64,000 nucleotides of DNA from Aequorivita capsosiphonis DSM 23843 (lineage in GTDB: Bacteria; Bacteroidota; Bacteroidia; Flavobacteriales; Flavobacteriaceae): positions 83,940 to 147,939 of the forward strand of contig NZ_KE386850.1 in assembly GCF_000429125.1 (NCBI RefSeq), given 5' to 3'. This document shows positions 27,351-35,067 of the stretch, piece by piece. The notes beneath the pieces were generated by a model, which searched no databases, was not told where the DNA came from, and saw nothing but the letters and a program-made list of their open reading frames with translations. The stretch's first letter is position 1. Each line of letters begins with the position of its first letter. Position numbers and translations under genes: made by a program.

Positions 27351-27403
27351 ATTCCCCCTTCGGGGGCCAGGGGGCTATTCCTCCTTCGGGGGCTAAGGAG
27401 CCT
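27351..27403. repeat. Family C repeats, double copy abutting the metF ATG
   Basis: TTCCCCCTTCGGGGGCCAGG and TTCCTCCTTCGGGGGCTAAG follow each other and end directly at the metF start codon, in the reverse sense to the copy at 27254. Confidence 0.8.
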
Positions 27404-28360
27404 ATGAAAGTTACAGAACACATAAAAAACGGCAACGGGAAAACACAATTTTCGTTCGAGATTTTACCGCCTTTAAAGGGTGAAAATATACATTCCATTT
27501 TTGAAAATATTGATCCATTGATGGAGTTTAAGCCACCTCATATCAATGTTACTTATCATCGTGAGGAATACATTTATAAGGAATTAAAAAACGGTCTGCT
27601 TGAAAAGAAGATTGTCAGAAAACGACCAGGAACCGTTGGGATTTGTGCCGCAATCCAAAACCGATATCAGGTGGATGCCATTCCTCATATTCTCTGTGGA
27701 GGTTTTACTAAAGAAGAAACAGAGAATTTTTTGATAGACCTTCAGTTTTTGGGAATCCAAAACGTTATGGCTTTAAGAGGTGACGCTGTTAGAAGTGAAA
27801 CCTATTTCACCCCTGAAAAGAACGGTCATAAATACGCTGGCGACTTGGTTTCGCAAATAAACTTTATGAACAAAGGTTGCTATCTTGAAGAGGAACTTCA
27901 AAATACATTTCCAACAGATTTTTGTGTGGGTGTTGCGGGATATCCCGAAAAGCATATGGAAGCGCCAAGCAGTGAAAGTGATATCCATTTCCTGAAGAAT
28001 AAAATAAAAAATGGAGCGGAATATATTGTGACACAGATGTTTTTCGACAACGAAAAGTATTTCAAATTTGTGGAAAAATGTAGGGCAGAAGGCATTAATG
28101 TTCCCATCATCCCGGGTTTAAAACCAATTGCAGTGAAGTCTCACCTCAATTTAATTCCGCATAGATTTAAGGTAGATTTGCCGGATGCTTTGGTTAAAGA
28201 GGTGGTAAAGGCAAAAGACAACAAAGCCGTTCGGCAAATTGGAATTGACTGGTGCGTGCAGCAAAGCAAGGAACTCACAAAAGCTGGAGTGCCGTTTCTG
28301 CATTATTATTCAATGGGAAAAAGCAGCAATATTAAAAAAATTGCATCCCAAGTATTTTAA
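27404..28360 (+). CDS. metF: 5,10-methylenetetrahydrofolate reductase
   Basis: 318 residues. It reduces methylene-THF to the methyl-THF used by MetH; FAD enzyme of the one-carbon pathway. Signatures are FSFEILPPLKGENI, PPHINVTYHRE, PHILCGGFTKEE, the FAD/folate-binding NVMALRGDAVRS, DFCVGVAGYPEKH and GAEYIVTQMFFDN, and VPIIPGLKPI. It is complete. It follows metH part 2 by 140 bp, a spacer almost filled with repeats; the start codon touches the repeat, so no ordinary ribosome-binding site is visible. The pairing with metH makes functional sense. Confidence 0.97.
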   Translation: MKVTEHIKNGNGKTQFSFEILPPLKGENIHSIFENIDPLMEFKPPHINVTYHREEYIYKELKNGLLEKKIVRKRPGTVGICAAIQNRYQVDAIPHILCGGFTKEETENFLIDLQFLGIQNVMALRGDAVRSETYFTPEKNGHKYAGDLVSQINFMNKGCYLEEELQNTFPTDFCVGVAGYPEKHMEAPSSESDIHFLKNKIKNGAEYIVTQMFFDNEKYFKFVEKCRAEGINVPIIPGLKPIAVKSHLNLIPHRFKVDLPDALVKEVVKAKDNKAVRQIGIDWCVQQSKELTKAGVPFLHYYSMGKSSNIKKIASQVF

Positions 28361-28431
28361 TTGGAAAAGAAAATAAGTGCTTTCCAACAATGTTTCGAGA
28401 TTAGTTTATCTTTACCGCCGTTGAAAAAAAT

Positions 28432-29541
28432 ATGAAGCACTTTCTTTTTCTATTCACAGCATTCCTTTTAAGTTTTCCACTCTTTTCGCAGGAAAAGGAA
28501 CTGAAACCTGTTTCCCTTGAAGCAGATTTTTTCTATGGAAGTATTTTGGAACACAATCCGGATATTCAGCATTTAATTACTGGGCATCCTACCGGGCTTA
28601 TTCTTTCATATAACAGAAAGTCTTATGGCTTTAATGAATGGCAGCGACGCTATAATAATCCTGATTGGGGTTTTACTATGGCATTTCAAAATTTGCACAA
28701 TGAGTTTTTGGGGACGGCCGTGAGTGCTTATGGTCACTATAACTGGTATTTTCTAAAAAGGCACCTAATGCTTCGTGTTGGCCAAGGAATAGCCTATGTT
28801 GACAGTCCTTTTGATACAGATACCAACTATAATAACAACGCATACGGAAGTCATTTTTTAAGTTCCACCTTTTTAAAGGGAAATTTTGTACGTGAGAATT
28901 TGTGGAAAGGTTTAGGCTTTCATGCGGGGTTTACTATTATCCATTACAGTAATGCAAATTTTAAGGCGCCAAACAACAGCACTAATACCTTTGCGCTGAA
29001 TGCTGGACTTAGCTATCAATTGGATTATAAAGAATTTCCTGAAATTATTCAAAAGGAAGATTCTCTTAGTAGAACGCACGCGGAAAGATTTAAATATAAC
29101 CTTGCTTTTAGAACCGGGATAAACGAAAGCGATGTCGTTGGTCTAGGCCAAGAACCCTTTTATGTGATTTCGGCTTTTGTTGATAAACGTATAAATTATA
29201 AAAGCACCTTCACTGCTGGGGTAGATGTTTTTTTCTCCACATTTTTAAAGGAATTAATCACGTATCGCTCCATTGCCTATCCAGAAGATGGACTTTCGGG
29301 CGACGAAGATTATAAACGGGTTGGTGTTTTTGTAGGTCATGAATGGCGTTTTAATAAAGTTGCATTTGTTAGCCAACTGGGTTATTATGTGTATTGGCCC
29401 TATGCTTTTGAAAACAGGGTTTACAATCGTTTGGGACTGAAACGCTATTTCTTTAACGACAAGATATTTGCAGCCATAACCGTACATGCGCATTGGGCAA
29501 AGGCGGAAGCAGTAGAGTTTGGAATTGGATACAGATTGTAA
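28432..29541 (+). CDS. Outer-membrane acyloxyacyl hydrolase (PagL-like)
   Basis: 369 residues with a signal peptide (about 1-20, ending LFSQ) and a beta-barrel-like pattern. The segment FTIIHYSNANFKAPN contains the His-x-Ser pair used by lipid A 3-O-deacylase PagL, and the flanking strands fit this flavobacterial acyloxyacyl hydrolase family. It probably removes an acyl chain from lipid A in the outer membrane. It starts 71 bp after metF and likely has its own promoter (TATCTTTA at 28407-28414). Activity is inferred from family only. Confidence 0.82.
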   Translation: MKHFLFLFTAFLLSFPLFSQEKELKPVSLEADFFYGSILEHNPDIQHLITGHPTGLILSYNRKSYGFNEWQRRYNNPDWGFTMAFQNLHNEFLGTAVSAYGHYNWYFLKRHLMLRVGQGIAYVDSPFDTDTNYNNNAYGSHFLSSTFLKGNFVRENLWKGLGFHAGFTIIHYSNANFKAPNNSTNTFALNAGLSYQLDYKEFPEIIQKEDSLSRTHAERFKYNLAFRTGINESDVVGLGQEPFYVISAFVDKRINYKSTFTAGVDVFFSTFLKELITYRSIAYPEDGLSGDEDYKRVGVFVGHEWRFNKVAFVSQLGYYVYWPYAFENRVYNRLGLKRYFFNDKIFAAITVHAHWAKAEAVEFGIGYRL

Positions 29542-29542
29542 G

Positions 29543-29585
29543 TTCCCCTCGATCTCTTCCTACGGCAGCAAGCCCAACGGGGGAA
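29543..29585. repeat. C/G-flanked repeat (family C-like)
   Basis: TTCCCCTCGATCTC at the left and CCCAACGGGGGAA at the right bracket a TACGGCAGC segment. It fills the gap between the PagL-like gene and the lipoprotein gene. Confidence 0.55.
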
Positions 29586-29600
29586 TATGAAATTTTTGAT

Positions 29601-30353
29601 ATGATGAAAAATATAGTTTACGTTGCGTTTATCTTTCTTTTTCTAGGATGTAGTTCTGACAAGAGTTGGGATTGTGTCCAAAAAGCCGGGAATATTGTGC
29701 AAACGGAAATTTCCGTTCCTGAATTCACAAAAATCCTAGTTTGGGAACGCACAAAACTTTTTGTACAACAAGGCGATGTACAAAAGGTGGTAATTGAATC
29801 TGGTGAGAACTTAATGAGCGATATTGAGGTTTCAGTTATGGATGGTCTGCTAGAAATTCATAATAATAACGCCTGCAATCTCGTTCGCGATTATGGCTTG
29901 ACAAAGGTTTATGTAACAACACCGAACATTACAGATATTCGCAGTAGTACTGGATTGGCTGTGGAAAGTATAGGTGTATTACGTTTTCCAAGTCTTAGCA
30001 TAACTTCCGAAGATTCTCAGATTGAGGATCAGTATCACGTTGATGGTGATTTCAGACTTAATTTAGAGGTGGAGAACTTAACAGTGACAGCCAATGGACT
30101 TTCTAAAATCTATTTAGAAGGAAGTGCAACCAATGCTGTAATGGGGCTATATTCTGGTGATTGCAGAATATACTCCGAAGACTTGATTGTCCAAGATTTA
30201 ATGCTTTACCATAGAAGTACTGGTCCTATGGTTGTTAATCCACAGCAATCCATTAAAGGAGAAATAGTGAGCCTGGGGAATGTGATTTCAAAAAACAAAC
30301 CGGCAATTATTGAGGTAGAGGAATTATATCGCGGGAGACTTATTTTTGAATAG
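29601..30353 (+). CDS. GIN-domain (DUF2807) lipoprotein
   Basis: About 251 residues. The start at 29601 gives a clean lipoprotein signal, MMKNIVYVAFIFLFLGCSSDK; the frame is open upstream to 29493 but that part is repeat-derived and overlaps the previous gene. The mature part is a right-handed beta-helix-like GIN domain: repeating short strands such as VQKVVIESGENLMSDIEVSVMDGLLEIHNN and ITDIRSSTGLAVESIG. DUF2807 proteins are thought to be adhesive or scaffold-like envelope proteins; the role is unknown. Its end overlaps gldA by 14 bp, tail to tail. Confidence 0.88.
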   Translation: MMKNIVYVAFIFLFLGCSSDKSWDCVQKAGNIVQTEISVPEFTKILVWERTKLFVQQGDVQKVVIESGENLMSDIEVSVMDGLLEIHNNNACNLVRDYGLTKVYVTTPNITDIRSSTGLAVESIGVLRFPSLSITSEDSQIEDQYHVDGDFRLNLEVENLTVTANGLSKIYLEGSATNAVMGLYSGDCRIYSEDLIVQDLMLYHRSTGPMVVNPQQSIKGEIVSLGNVISKNKPAIIEVEELYRGRLIFE

Positions 30354-31260
30354 TCAGTTCAGAAAACAACTTCTCCAGGGTAGTATTCTTTTGATGGAGC
30401 TGAAGAATTTTTAATCCATTATCGTGAGCGAAATCGAAAACTTTCCCTCTCATATCCTGTTCCGTTTGAAAATATAATTGGTAAACAAAACCCACAGAGT
30501 TTTCCACTTTATCAATTTTAGGAAGTCTTTGTAGTGCAATTTCTTCTACTCGGTAATCAAACTCCACTTCAATAATTTGCTGCTTGTTGTTTTTTAGCTC
30601 AGAAAGCTTTTTGTCCAGAACAATTTCGCCTTTGTTTATAATTATTACGCGGTCGCAAATAGCTTCCACTTCCTGCATAATATGTGTAGAAAGCAGGACC
30701 GTTTTTCCTGCCTGCCCGTTTGGAAGGTCCTTTCCTACGTCTTTGATTAATTGCCTAATTTCAATCAACTGATTTGGATCTAAACCTGTCGTAGGCTCAT
30801 CAAGAATCAATACTTCTGGATCGTGCAGAAGCGCATTTGCAAGCCCAACACGTTGGCGATACCCTTTGGAAAGTTGCCCTATTTTCTTGTTTGCTTCAGA
30901 CGATAGTCCGGTTTTTTCTATCACGTCTTCAACTTCAGATTTCGGAATATTATAAATTCCTGCATTGAAAAGTAAATATTCCCGCACGTACATATCTAGA
31001 TAAAGCGGATTGTGTTCAGGCAGATATCCAACGCTACTCTTTACGTCAATGGCTTCCTTAGTAACATCATAACCATTTACAATAGCAATCCCTTCCGAAG
31101 CGGGAAGAAAAGTGGTCAAAATCTTCATCATGGTTGATTTTCCGGCACCGTTAGGACCTAGAAAGCCAACGATCTCTCCTTTCTCAATTGTAAAGGAGAC
31201 ATTGTTTAATGCTTTTTGATCACCGTAAGTTTTAGTGATGTTTTCTACGTGTATTGACAT
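30340..31260 (-). CDS. gldA: Gliding-motility ABC transporter ATPase GldA
   Basis: 306 residues. Walker A GPNGAGKST (about 35-43), signature LSKGYRQRVGLA, Walker B VLILDEPTTGLD, and the switch His in LLSTHIMQEVEAICDRV. The N-terminus (MSIHVENITKTYGDQKALNNVSF) and the C-terminal extension fit GldA, partner of GldF and GldG, which are not in the window. A nine-residue insertion, DLPNGQAGK, lies between the D-loop region and the switch strand; the DNA shows 27 extra bases flanked by GGAAR copies. The insertion is in a surface loop before TVLLSTH and may be tolerated. Confidence 0.9.
   Translation of the reverse strand: MSIHVENITKTYGDQKALNNVSFTIEKGEIVGFLGPNGAGKSTMMKILTTFLPASEGIAIVNGYDVTKEAIDVKSSVGYLPEHNPLYLDMYVREYLLFNAGIYNIPKSEVEDVIEKTGLSSEANKKIGQLSKGYRQRVGLANALLHDPEVLILDEPTTGLDPNQLIEIRQLIKDVGKDLPNGQAGKTVLLSTHIMQEVEAICDRVIIINKGEIVLDKKLSELKNNKQQIIEVEFDYRVEEIALQRLPKIDKVENSVGFVYQLYFQTEQDMRGKVFDFAHDNGLKILQLHQKNTTLEKLFSELTIQK
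30703..30733. repeat. 27-bp repeat-like insertion in gldA
   Basis: On the coding strand GGAAAGGACC, then TTCCAAACGGG and CAGGCAGGAAAA. Removing the 27 bases between the GGAAR copies would restore a plain VGKTV junction. Confidence 0.65.
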
Positions 31261-31331
31261 ATTTTCAGAAGTTGAACAAAGTTAAGCAAATAAAAAAATG
31301 AAAAAAGTCTTTTCGGTTTTTAATAAATGTT

Positions 31332-31339
31332 TACATTAG
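31332..31339 (+). promoter_or_regulatory. Possible -7 box of the aromatic operon
   Basis: TACATTAG differs at one position from TAnnTTTG and lies 18 bp before the leader peptide ATG. It is a weak match on its own. Confidence 0.35.
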
Positions 31340-31357
31340 CAATCTATTAATATCACA

Positions 31358-31429
31358 ATGAGCACAATTTTTACTTTTAACAACTTTTGGTTTTTCTATT
31401 TTAAAGATAGAACCGGGATTGTTATATAG
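31358..31429 (+). CDS. Phe-rich leader peptide (pheA attenuator)
   Basis: A 23-codon ORF (ATG at 31358, TAG at 31427-31429) encodes a peptide whose residues 5-15 include six Phe plus Trp and Tyr (FTFNNFWFFYF). It is followed 22 nt later by a terminator and then by pheA, whose product belongs to phenylalanine synthesis. The last sense codons (ACC GGG ATT) contain CCGGGA, which can pair with TCCCGG of the terminator's first arm. This is the classical layout of translation-coupled attenuation. No protein function is expected beyond regulation. Confidence 0.88.
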   Translation: MSTIFTFNNFWFFYFKDRTGIVI

Positions 31430-31451
31430 TTAATCGAACCATAAAACATTT

Positions 31452-31487
31452 AAAGTCCCGGAAATTTTTTCCGGGACTTTTTTTTTA
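31452..31487 (+). terminator. Attenuator terminator before pheA
   Basis: AAAGTCCCGGAAA (31452-31464) and TTTCCGGGACTTT (31468-31480) form a 13-bp stem with a 3-nt loop, followed by a T-run. The alternative antiterminator pairs 31413-31418 with 31456-31461. Confidence 0.92.
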
Positions 31488-31505
31488 ACCTAAATCTTCA
31501 ATACT

Positions 31506-32378
31506 ATGAGCATTAAAATAGCTATTCAAGGAATAGAATCTTCCTTTCATCACCTTGCCGTACAGAAACTTTTCCCAAACAACAACGTAACCTTGATGCC
31601 TTGTGATAGTTTTGATAAAGTAACAGGAACTATCACAGATTTAAGTGCAGATTTTGGAGTGATTGCCATTGAAAACTCGATCGCAGGTTCCATTTTGCCA
31701 AACTATACTTTGATAGATCGTGAAGATCTTCAGATTTTGGATGAGGTTTATCTAAACATCGATATGTATGTTATGGCTTTGGAGGGCGAAACCCTTCATA
31801 CCATAGACGAAATCCATTCCCACCCCGTGGCGTTGCAACAATGTAAAGATTATTTAATGCGCGTTCAGCCACATTGTAAGATCGTGGAGGGTAAAGACAC
31901 TGCTTCTGAAGCGAGAAGAATTAAGGAAGGAAATCTAAAAGGAGTGGCTACAATCGCCGGGAAACAGGTTGCCGAACGCTACGGACTAAAAATACTTGAC
32001 AGTCATGTGCAAAGTTTGAAAGAAGATAAAACAAGATTTGTGGTTTTGGGCAGAAAAACTGAAGCTTCGCCTATTGAGGCCAATAAAGCTTCCCTAAAGT
32101 TTATCTTGGACCATGAGGTTGGCAGTCTGTCTAACGTCTTGCAACTGCTCAATACTTTCGGTATTAACTTGACTAAAATTCAATCGCTGCCCATTCCTGA
32201 AAAGCCGTGGGAATATGCTTTCTTTGTAGATGTTCTTTTTGAGGACCAGGAACTTTTTTCTGAAGTAATCTCGATGCTTGGCAAAACCGTAAAAGAATTA
32301 AAGATTTTAGGCGTTTACAAACAGAACCTTGAAAACACACCTAGTAATCTTTCTAAAAATTTAGTGAATGGAAAATAG
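31506..32378 (+). CDS. pheA: Prephenate dehydratase
   Basis: 290 residues. It converts prephenate to phenylpyruvate. The catalytic region (about 1-180) includes IAIQGIESSFHHLA, DFGVIAIENSIAGSI, HPVALQQCKDYL, DTASEAR and the active-site DKTRFVVLG; the C-terminal ACT domain (about 195-275) starts SLKFILDHEVGSLSNVLQLL and binds phenylalanine in family members. There is no fused mutase; that activity is in the next gene, which overlaps by 11 bp. Expression is probably set by the Phe leader and attenuator just upstream. Confidence 0.96.
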   Translation: MSIKIAIQGIESSFHHLAVQKLFPNNNVTLMPCDSFDKVTGTITDLSADFGVIAIENSIAGSILPNYTLIDREDLQILDEVYLNIDMYVMALEGETLHTIDEIHSHPVALQQCKDYLMRVQPHCKIVEGKDTASEARRIKEGNLKGVATIAGKQVAERYGLKILDSHVQSLKEDKTRFVVLGRKTEASPIEANKASLKFILDHEVGSLSNVLQLLNTFGINLTKIQSLPIPEKPWEYAFFVDVLFEDQELFSEVISMLGKTVKELKILGVYKQNLENTPSNLSKNLVNGK

Positions 32379-33450
32379 TAAATCATTAGGCAATTGGCTC
32401 AATACCATGAAGCTTGCACACCCTTTGGTTATTGCAGGACCTTGCAGCGCAGAAACGGAGGAGCAAGTATTAAAAATAGCACATCAGCTTAAAGAAACCG
32501 ATGCTACAGTTTTACGTGCCGGAATCTGGAAACCAAGAACACGTCCTGGGAATTTTGAAGGCGTAGGTGCTTTGGGATTGAAATGGCTTCAAAAAGCAAA
32601 ACAGGAAACTGGATTGATGATTGCAACCGAAGTTGCAAACGCAAATCACGTAGATCTAGCCTTAAAACACGATATTGATATTCTATGGATTGGCGCCCGC
32701 ACAACTGTTTCACCTTTTATAGTGCAGGAAATTGCAGATGCCTTAAAGGGAACTGACAAAATTGTATTGGTCAAAAATCCAGTGAATCCTGATTTAGCAT
32801 TGTGGTTGGGAGCTGTGGAACGATTTTATGAATGTGATATAAAAAACTTGGGCGTAATTCACAGAGGTTTTTCCACCTATGAAAAAACGCGATACCGCAA
32901 CAATCCCGAATGGCAGATCCCGATTGATCTTCAGAATAAATTTCCAGATTTGCCGCTTATTTTAGATCCCTCACACATTGCGGGACGAAGGGATATCATT
33001 TTTGATCTGTGCCAAACCGCACTCGATCTAAACTATGACGGGTTGATGGTAGAAACACATTTTGATCCAGATAACGCCTGGAGTGATGCTGCACAACAGA
33101 TCACGCCTGAGACATTAGATCAAATGACGGTAGATTTAAGAATTAGAAAGCAAGAAGGGGATGCGGTTGAGTTTAAAAACAAGCTAAGCACTTTGCGAAC
33201 TAGAATTGATGTTTTAGATCATCAATTGATTGATTCTTTGGGGAAACGTATGAAAATAGCCGATGATATTGGTGCGCTGAAAAAGAAGAACAACGTCGCC
33301 ATTCTGCAAACAAAACGATGGAACGAGATTTTAGGGAAAATGATTTTGGAAGGAGATGAAAACAAACTGAGCGAAGAATTTATTTTGAAGATTTTTAAAG
33401 CAATCCATCAGGAATCTATTAGTCATCAGAAAAAGGTGATTAATGATTAG
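32368..33450 (+). CDS. Bifunctional DAHP synthase / chorismate mutase
   Basis: 360 residues. The N-terminal 265 residues are a class I DAHP synthase (VIAGPCSAETEEQ, VLRAGIWKPRTRPGNFEG, IGARTTVSPF, LVKNPVNPD, DPSHIAGRR, VETHFDP). The last 85 residues are an AroQ-type chorismate mutase (RTRIDVLDHQLIDSLGKRMK, KKKNNVAI). It catalyses the first shikimate step and the step before prephenate, so with pheA it brackets the phenylalanine branch. In many flavobacteria an aminotransferase and prephenate dehydrogenase lie between pheA and this gene; here they do not. Confidence 0.95.
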   Translation: MENSKSLGNWLNTMKLAHPLVIAGPCSAETEEQVLKIAHQLKETDATVLRAGIWKPRTRPGNFEGVGALGLKWLQKAKQETGLMIATEVANANHVDLALKHDIDILWIGARTTVSPFIVQEIADALKGTDKIVLVKNPVNPDLALWLGAVERFYECDIKNLGVIHRGFSTYEKTRYRNNPEWQIPIDLQNKFPDLPLILDPSHIAGRRDIIFDLCQTALDLNYDGLMVETHFDPDNAWSDAAQQITPETLDQMTVDLRIRKQEGDAVEFKNKLSTLRTRIDVLDHQLIDSLGKRMKIADDIGALKKKNNVAILQTKRWNEILGKMILEGDENKLSEEFILKIFKAIHQESISHQKKVIND

Positions 33451-33482
33451 AGTCAAAAGTATTATTAAGTACTTTCGTAATT

Positions 33483-33510
33483 CTTGAAACTTTGAACATT
33501 GAACTTTAAA
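33483..33510. repeat. Heptamer-periodic spacer (TTGAAAC type)
   Basis: Units TTGAAAC, TTTGAAC, ATTGAAC, TTTAAAT lie just before the rsgA start codon. Confidence 0.65.
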
Positions 33511-33515
33511 TTAAA

Positions 33516-34463
33516 ATGAAAGGTCTTGTCTATAAATCTACCGGAAGCTGGTATTCCGTTAAAGCTGAAAATGGAACTTTTTACGAATGTCGTATAAAAG
33601 GAAAATTCCGAATGGGTGGTATTAAAAGTACGAACCCTGTAGCGGTGGGAGATCACGTAGATTTCGACATTGATAAAAAAGGCGATGACACTGTTGGGGT
33701 TATTAAACATATTGATCCGCGCGATAACTACATCATCCGGAAATCTGTGAATCTTTCTAAACAGACCCACATCATTGCGGCAAATATAGATGTGGCTTTT
33801 ATGTTGGTCACTTTAAACAATCCGCCAACATTTACCACTTTTATCGATCGATTTCTGATTACAGCGGAAGCATATCATATTAAAGCAGTTTTACTATTTA
33901 ATAAAATTGACACGTATAATGAAGATGAACTCCTAGAAATAAAATTTCTTGCTGCTACCTATCGAAAAATCGGGTACGAATGTATCGGTATTTCTGCTAT
34001 TACAGGAAAAAATATTGATAAAGTAAAGCTCTTGATGAAAGATAAGGTTACCATGTTTTCAGGCCATAGCGGCGTGGGAAAATCTACCTTGGTAAATATC
34101 ATTGAACCGGGCTTAGATCTAAAAACCTCGAAAATTTCTGATCAGCATTCACAGGGACAACACACAACCACTTTTGCCGAAATGTACGATCTCTCCTTTG
34201 GCGGACAAATTATAGATACGCCGGGAATCAAAGGTTTTGGTGTGGTGGAAATAGACAAAGAGGAACTGGGGGATTATTTCCCTGAATTTTTTGAGCTAAA
34301 GGAACATTGCAAATTCAATAATTGTCTGCATTTGGAAGAACCCCAATGTGCAATAAAGGAAGCGCTGGAAAATGAAGAAATAGCTTGGTCCCGCTACAAA
34401 AGTTATTTGCAGATTTTAGCAGGGGAGGAAGAACATTTTCGGAAGGATATATATGAGAAATAG
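33516..34463 (+). CDS. rsgA: Ribosome small-subunit-dependent GTPase A
   Basis: 315 residues. An N-terminal OB fold (about 1-70) is followed by a circularly permuted GTPase: NKID first, then the P-loop GHSGVGKST (Lys189), then DTPGIKGFG. A C-terminal zinc knuckle has Cys, Cys, His and Cys in EHCKFNNCLHLEEPQC. RsgA checks late 30S ribosome assembly. It follows the aromatic genes in the same direction with a 65-bp gap and precedes dtd. Confidence 0.97.
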   Translation: MKGLVYKSTGSWYSVKAENGTFYECRIKGKFRMGGIKSTNPVAVGDHVDFDIDKKGDDTVGVIKHIDPRDNYIIRKSVNLSKQTHIIAANIDVAFMLVTLNNPPTFTTFIDRFLITAEAYHIKAVLLFNKIDTYNEDELLEIKFLAATYRKIGYECIGISAITGKNIDKVKLLMKDKVTMFSGHSGVGKSTLVNIIEPGLDLKTSKISDQHSQGQHTTTFAEMYDLSFGGQIIDTPGIKGFGVVEIDKEELGDYFPEFFELKEHCKFNNCLHLEEPQCAIKEALENEEIAWSRYKSYLQILAGEEEHFRKDIYEK

Positions 34464-34552
34464 AAACCAAATCTCAAATAATAAATCCCAAATTTCTGAA
34501 ATTGAGTTTGTTAATACCACAATAAGCAATCGCCAATAAATAATAATTCCAG
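34464..34552. other. rsgA-dtd spacer with AAATCCCAAAT-type repeats
   Basis: AAATCTCAAAT, AAATCCCAAAT and related units recall the arms of the terminator at 15977-16037. No gene is present. Confidence 0.4.
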
Positions 34553-35005
34553 ATGCGAGCATTAATCCAAAGAGTAAAAGAAGCATCCGTAACTATAGAT
34601 AGAAGAATCTATTCCGAAATAGGACAGGGACTGCTCATTTTATTGGGAATTGAGGCTGAAGATACCCAAGAAGACATTAACTGGTTGGCGGGAAAAATAG
34701 CTCGTTTACGGATATTTTCTGATGAAAACGATGCGATGAATCTTTCCGTGCAGGATATTGATGGAGACTGCATGGTTGTAAGCCAATTTACACTTCACGC
34801 AAGCACAAAAAAAGGAAACCGTCCTTCATTCATCCATGCTGCAAAGCCCGAAATTGCTATTCCTCTTTATGAAAAGCTTCTACTTCAAATTGAAAATGAA
34901 ACAAATAAGAAGGTTAAAACAGGATGTTTTGGAGCCATGATGGATGTGGCTTTAATCAATGACGGACCCGTTACCATTTGGATAGATTCAAAAAAGAGGG
35001 AATAA
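34553..35005 (+). CDS. dtd: D-aminoacyl-tRNA deacylase
   Basis: 150 residues, standard Dtd length. It removes D-amino acids (and glycine mischarged on tRNA-Ala) from tRNAs. The N-terminal MRALIQRVKEASVTID and the active-site motifs VVSQFTLHAS and NDGPVTIWID (the S-Q-x-x-x and NxGPVT motifs) are intact. It lies between rsgA and two DUF3857 genes. It also fits functionally with alaS elsewhere in the window, though not as an operon. Confidence 0.97.
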   Translation: MRALIQRVKEASVTIDRRIYSEIGQGLLILLGIEAEDTQEDINWLAGKIARLRIFSDENDAMNLSVQDIDGDCMVVSQFTLHASTKKGNRPSFIHAAKPEIAIPLYEKLLLQIENETNKKVKTGCFGAMMDVALINDGPVTIWIDSKKRE

Positions 35006-35067
35006 TCTCTTAACTTTTTTTTAACCTTTCGAAATTTTTATATCTTGTGAAGCGATAAATAGATTTC

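Noticed and set aside
29493-29600. N-terminal extension of the GIN-domain lipoprotein
   Set aside because: It would hide the lipoprotein signal and overlap the previous gene; the sequence is repeat-like.
30584-30772. ORF opposite gldA
   Set aside because: It is a shadow of the coding strand with no signal or motif.
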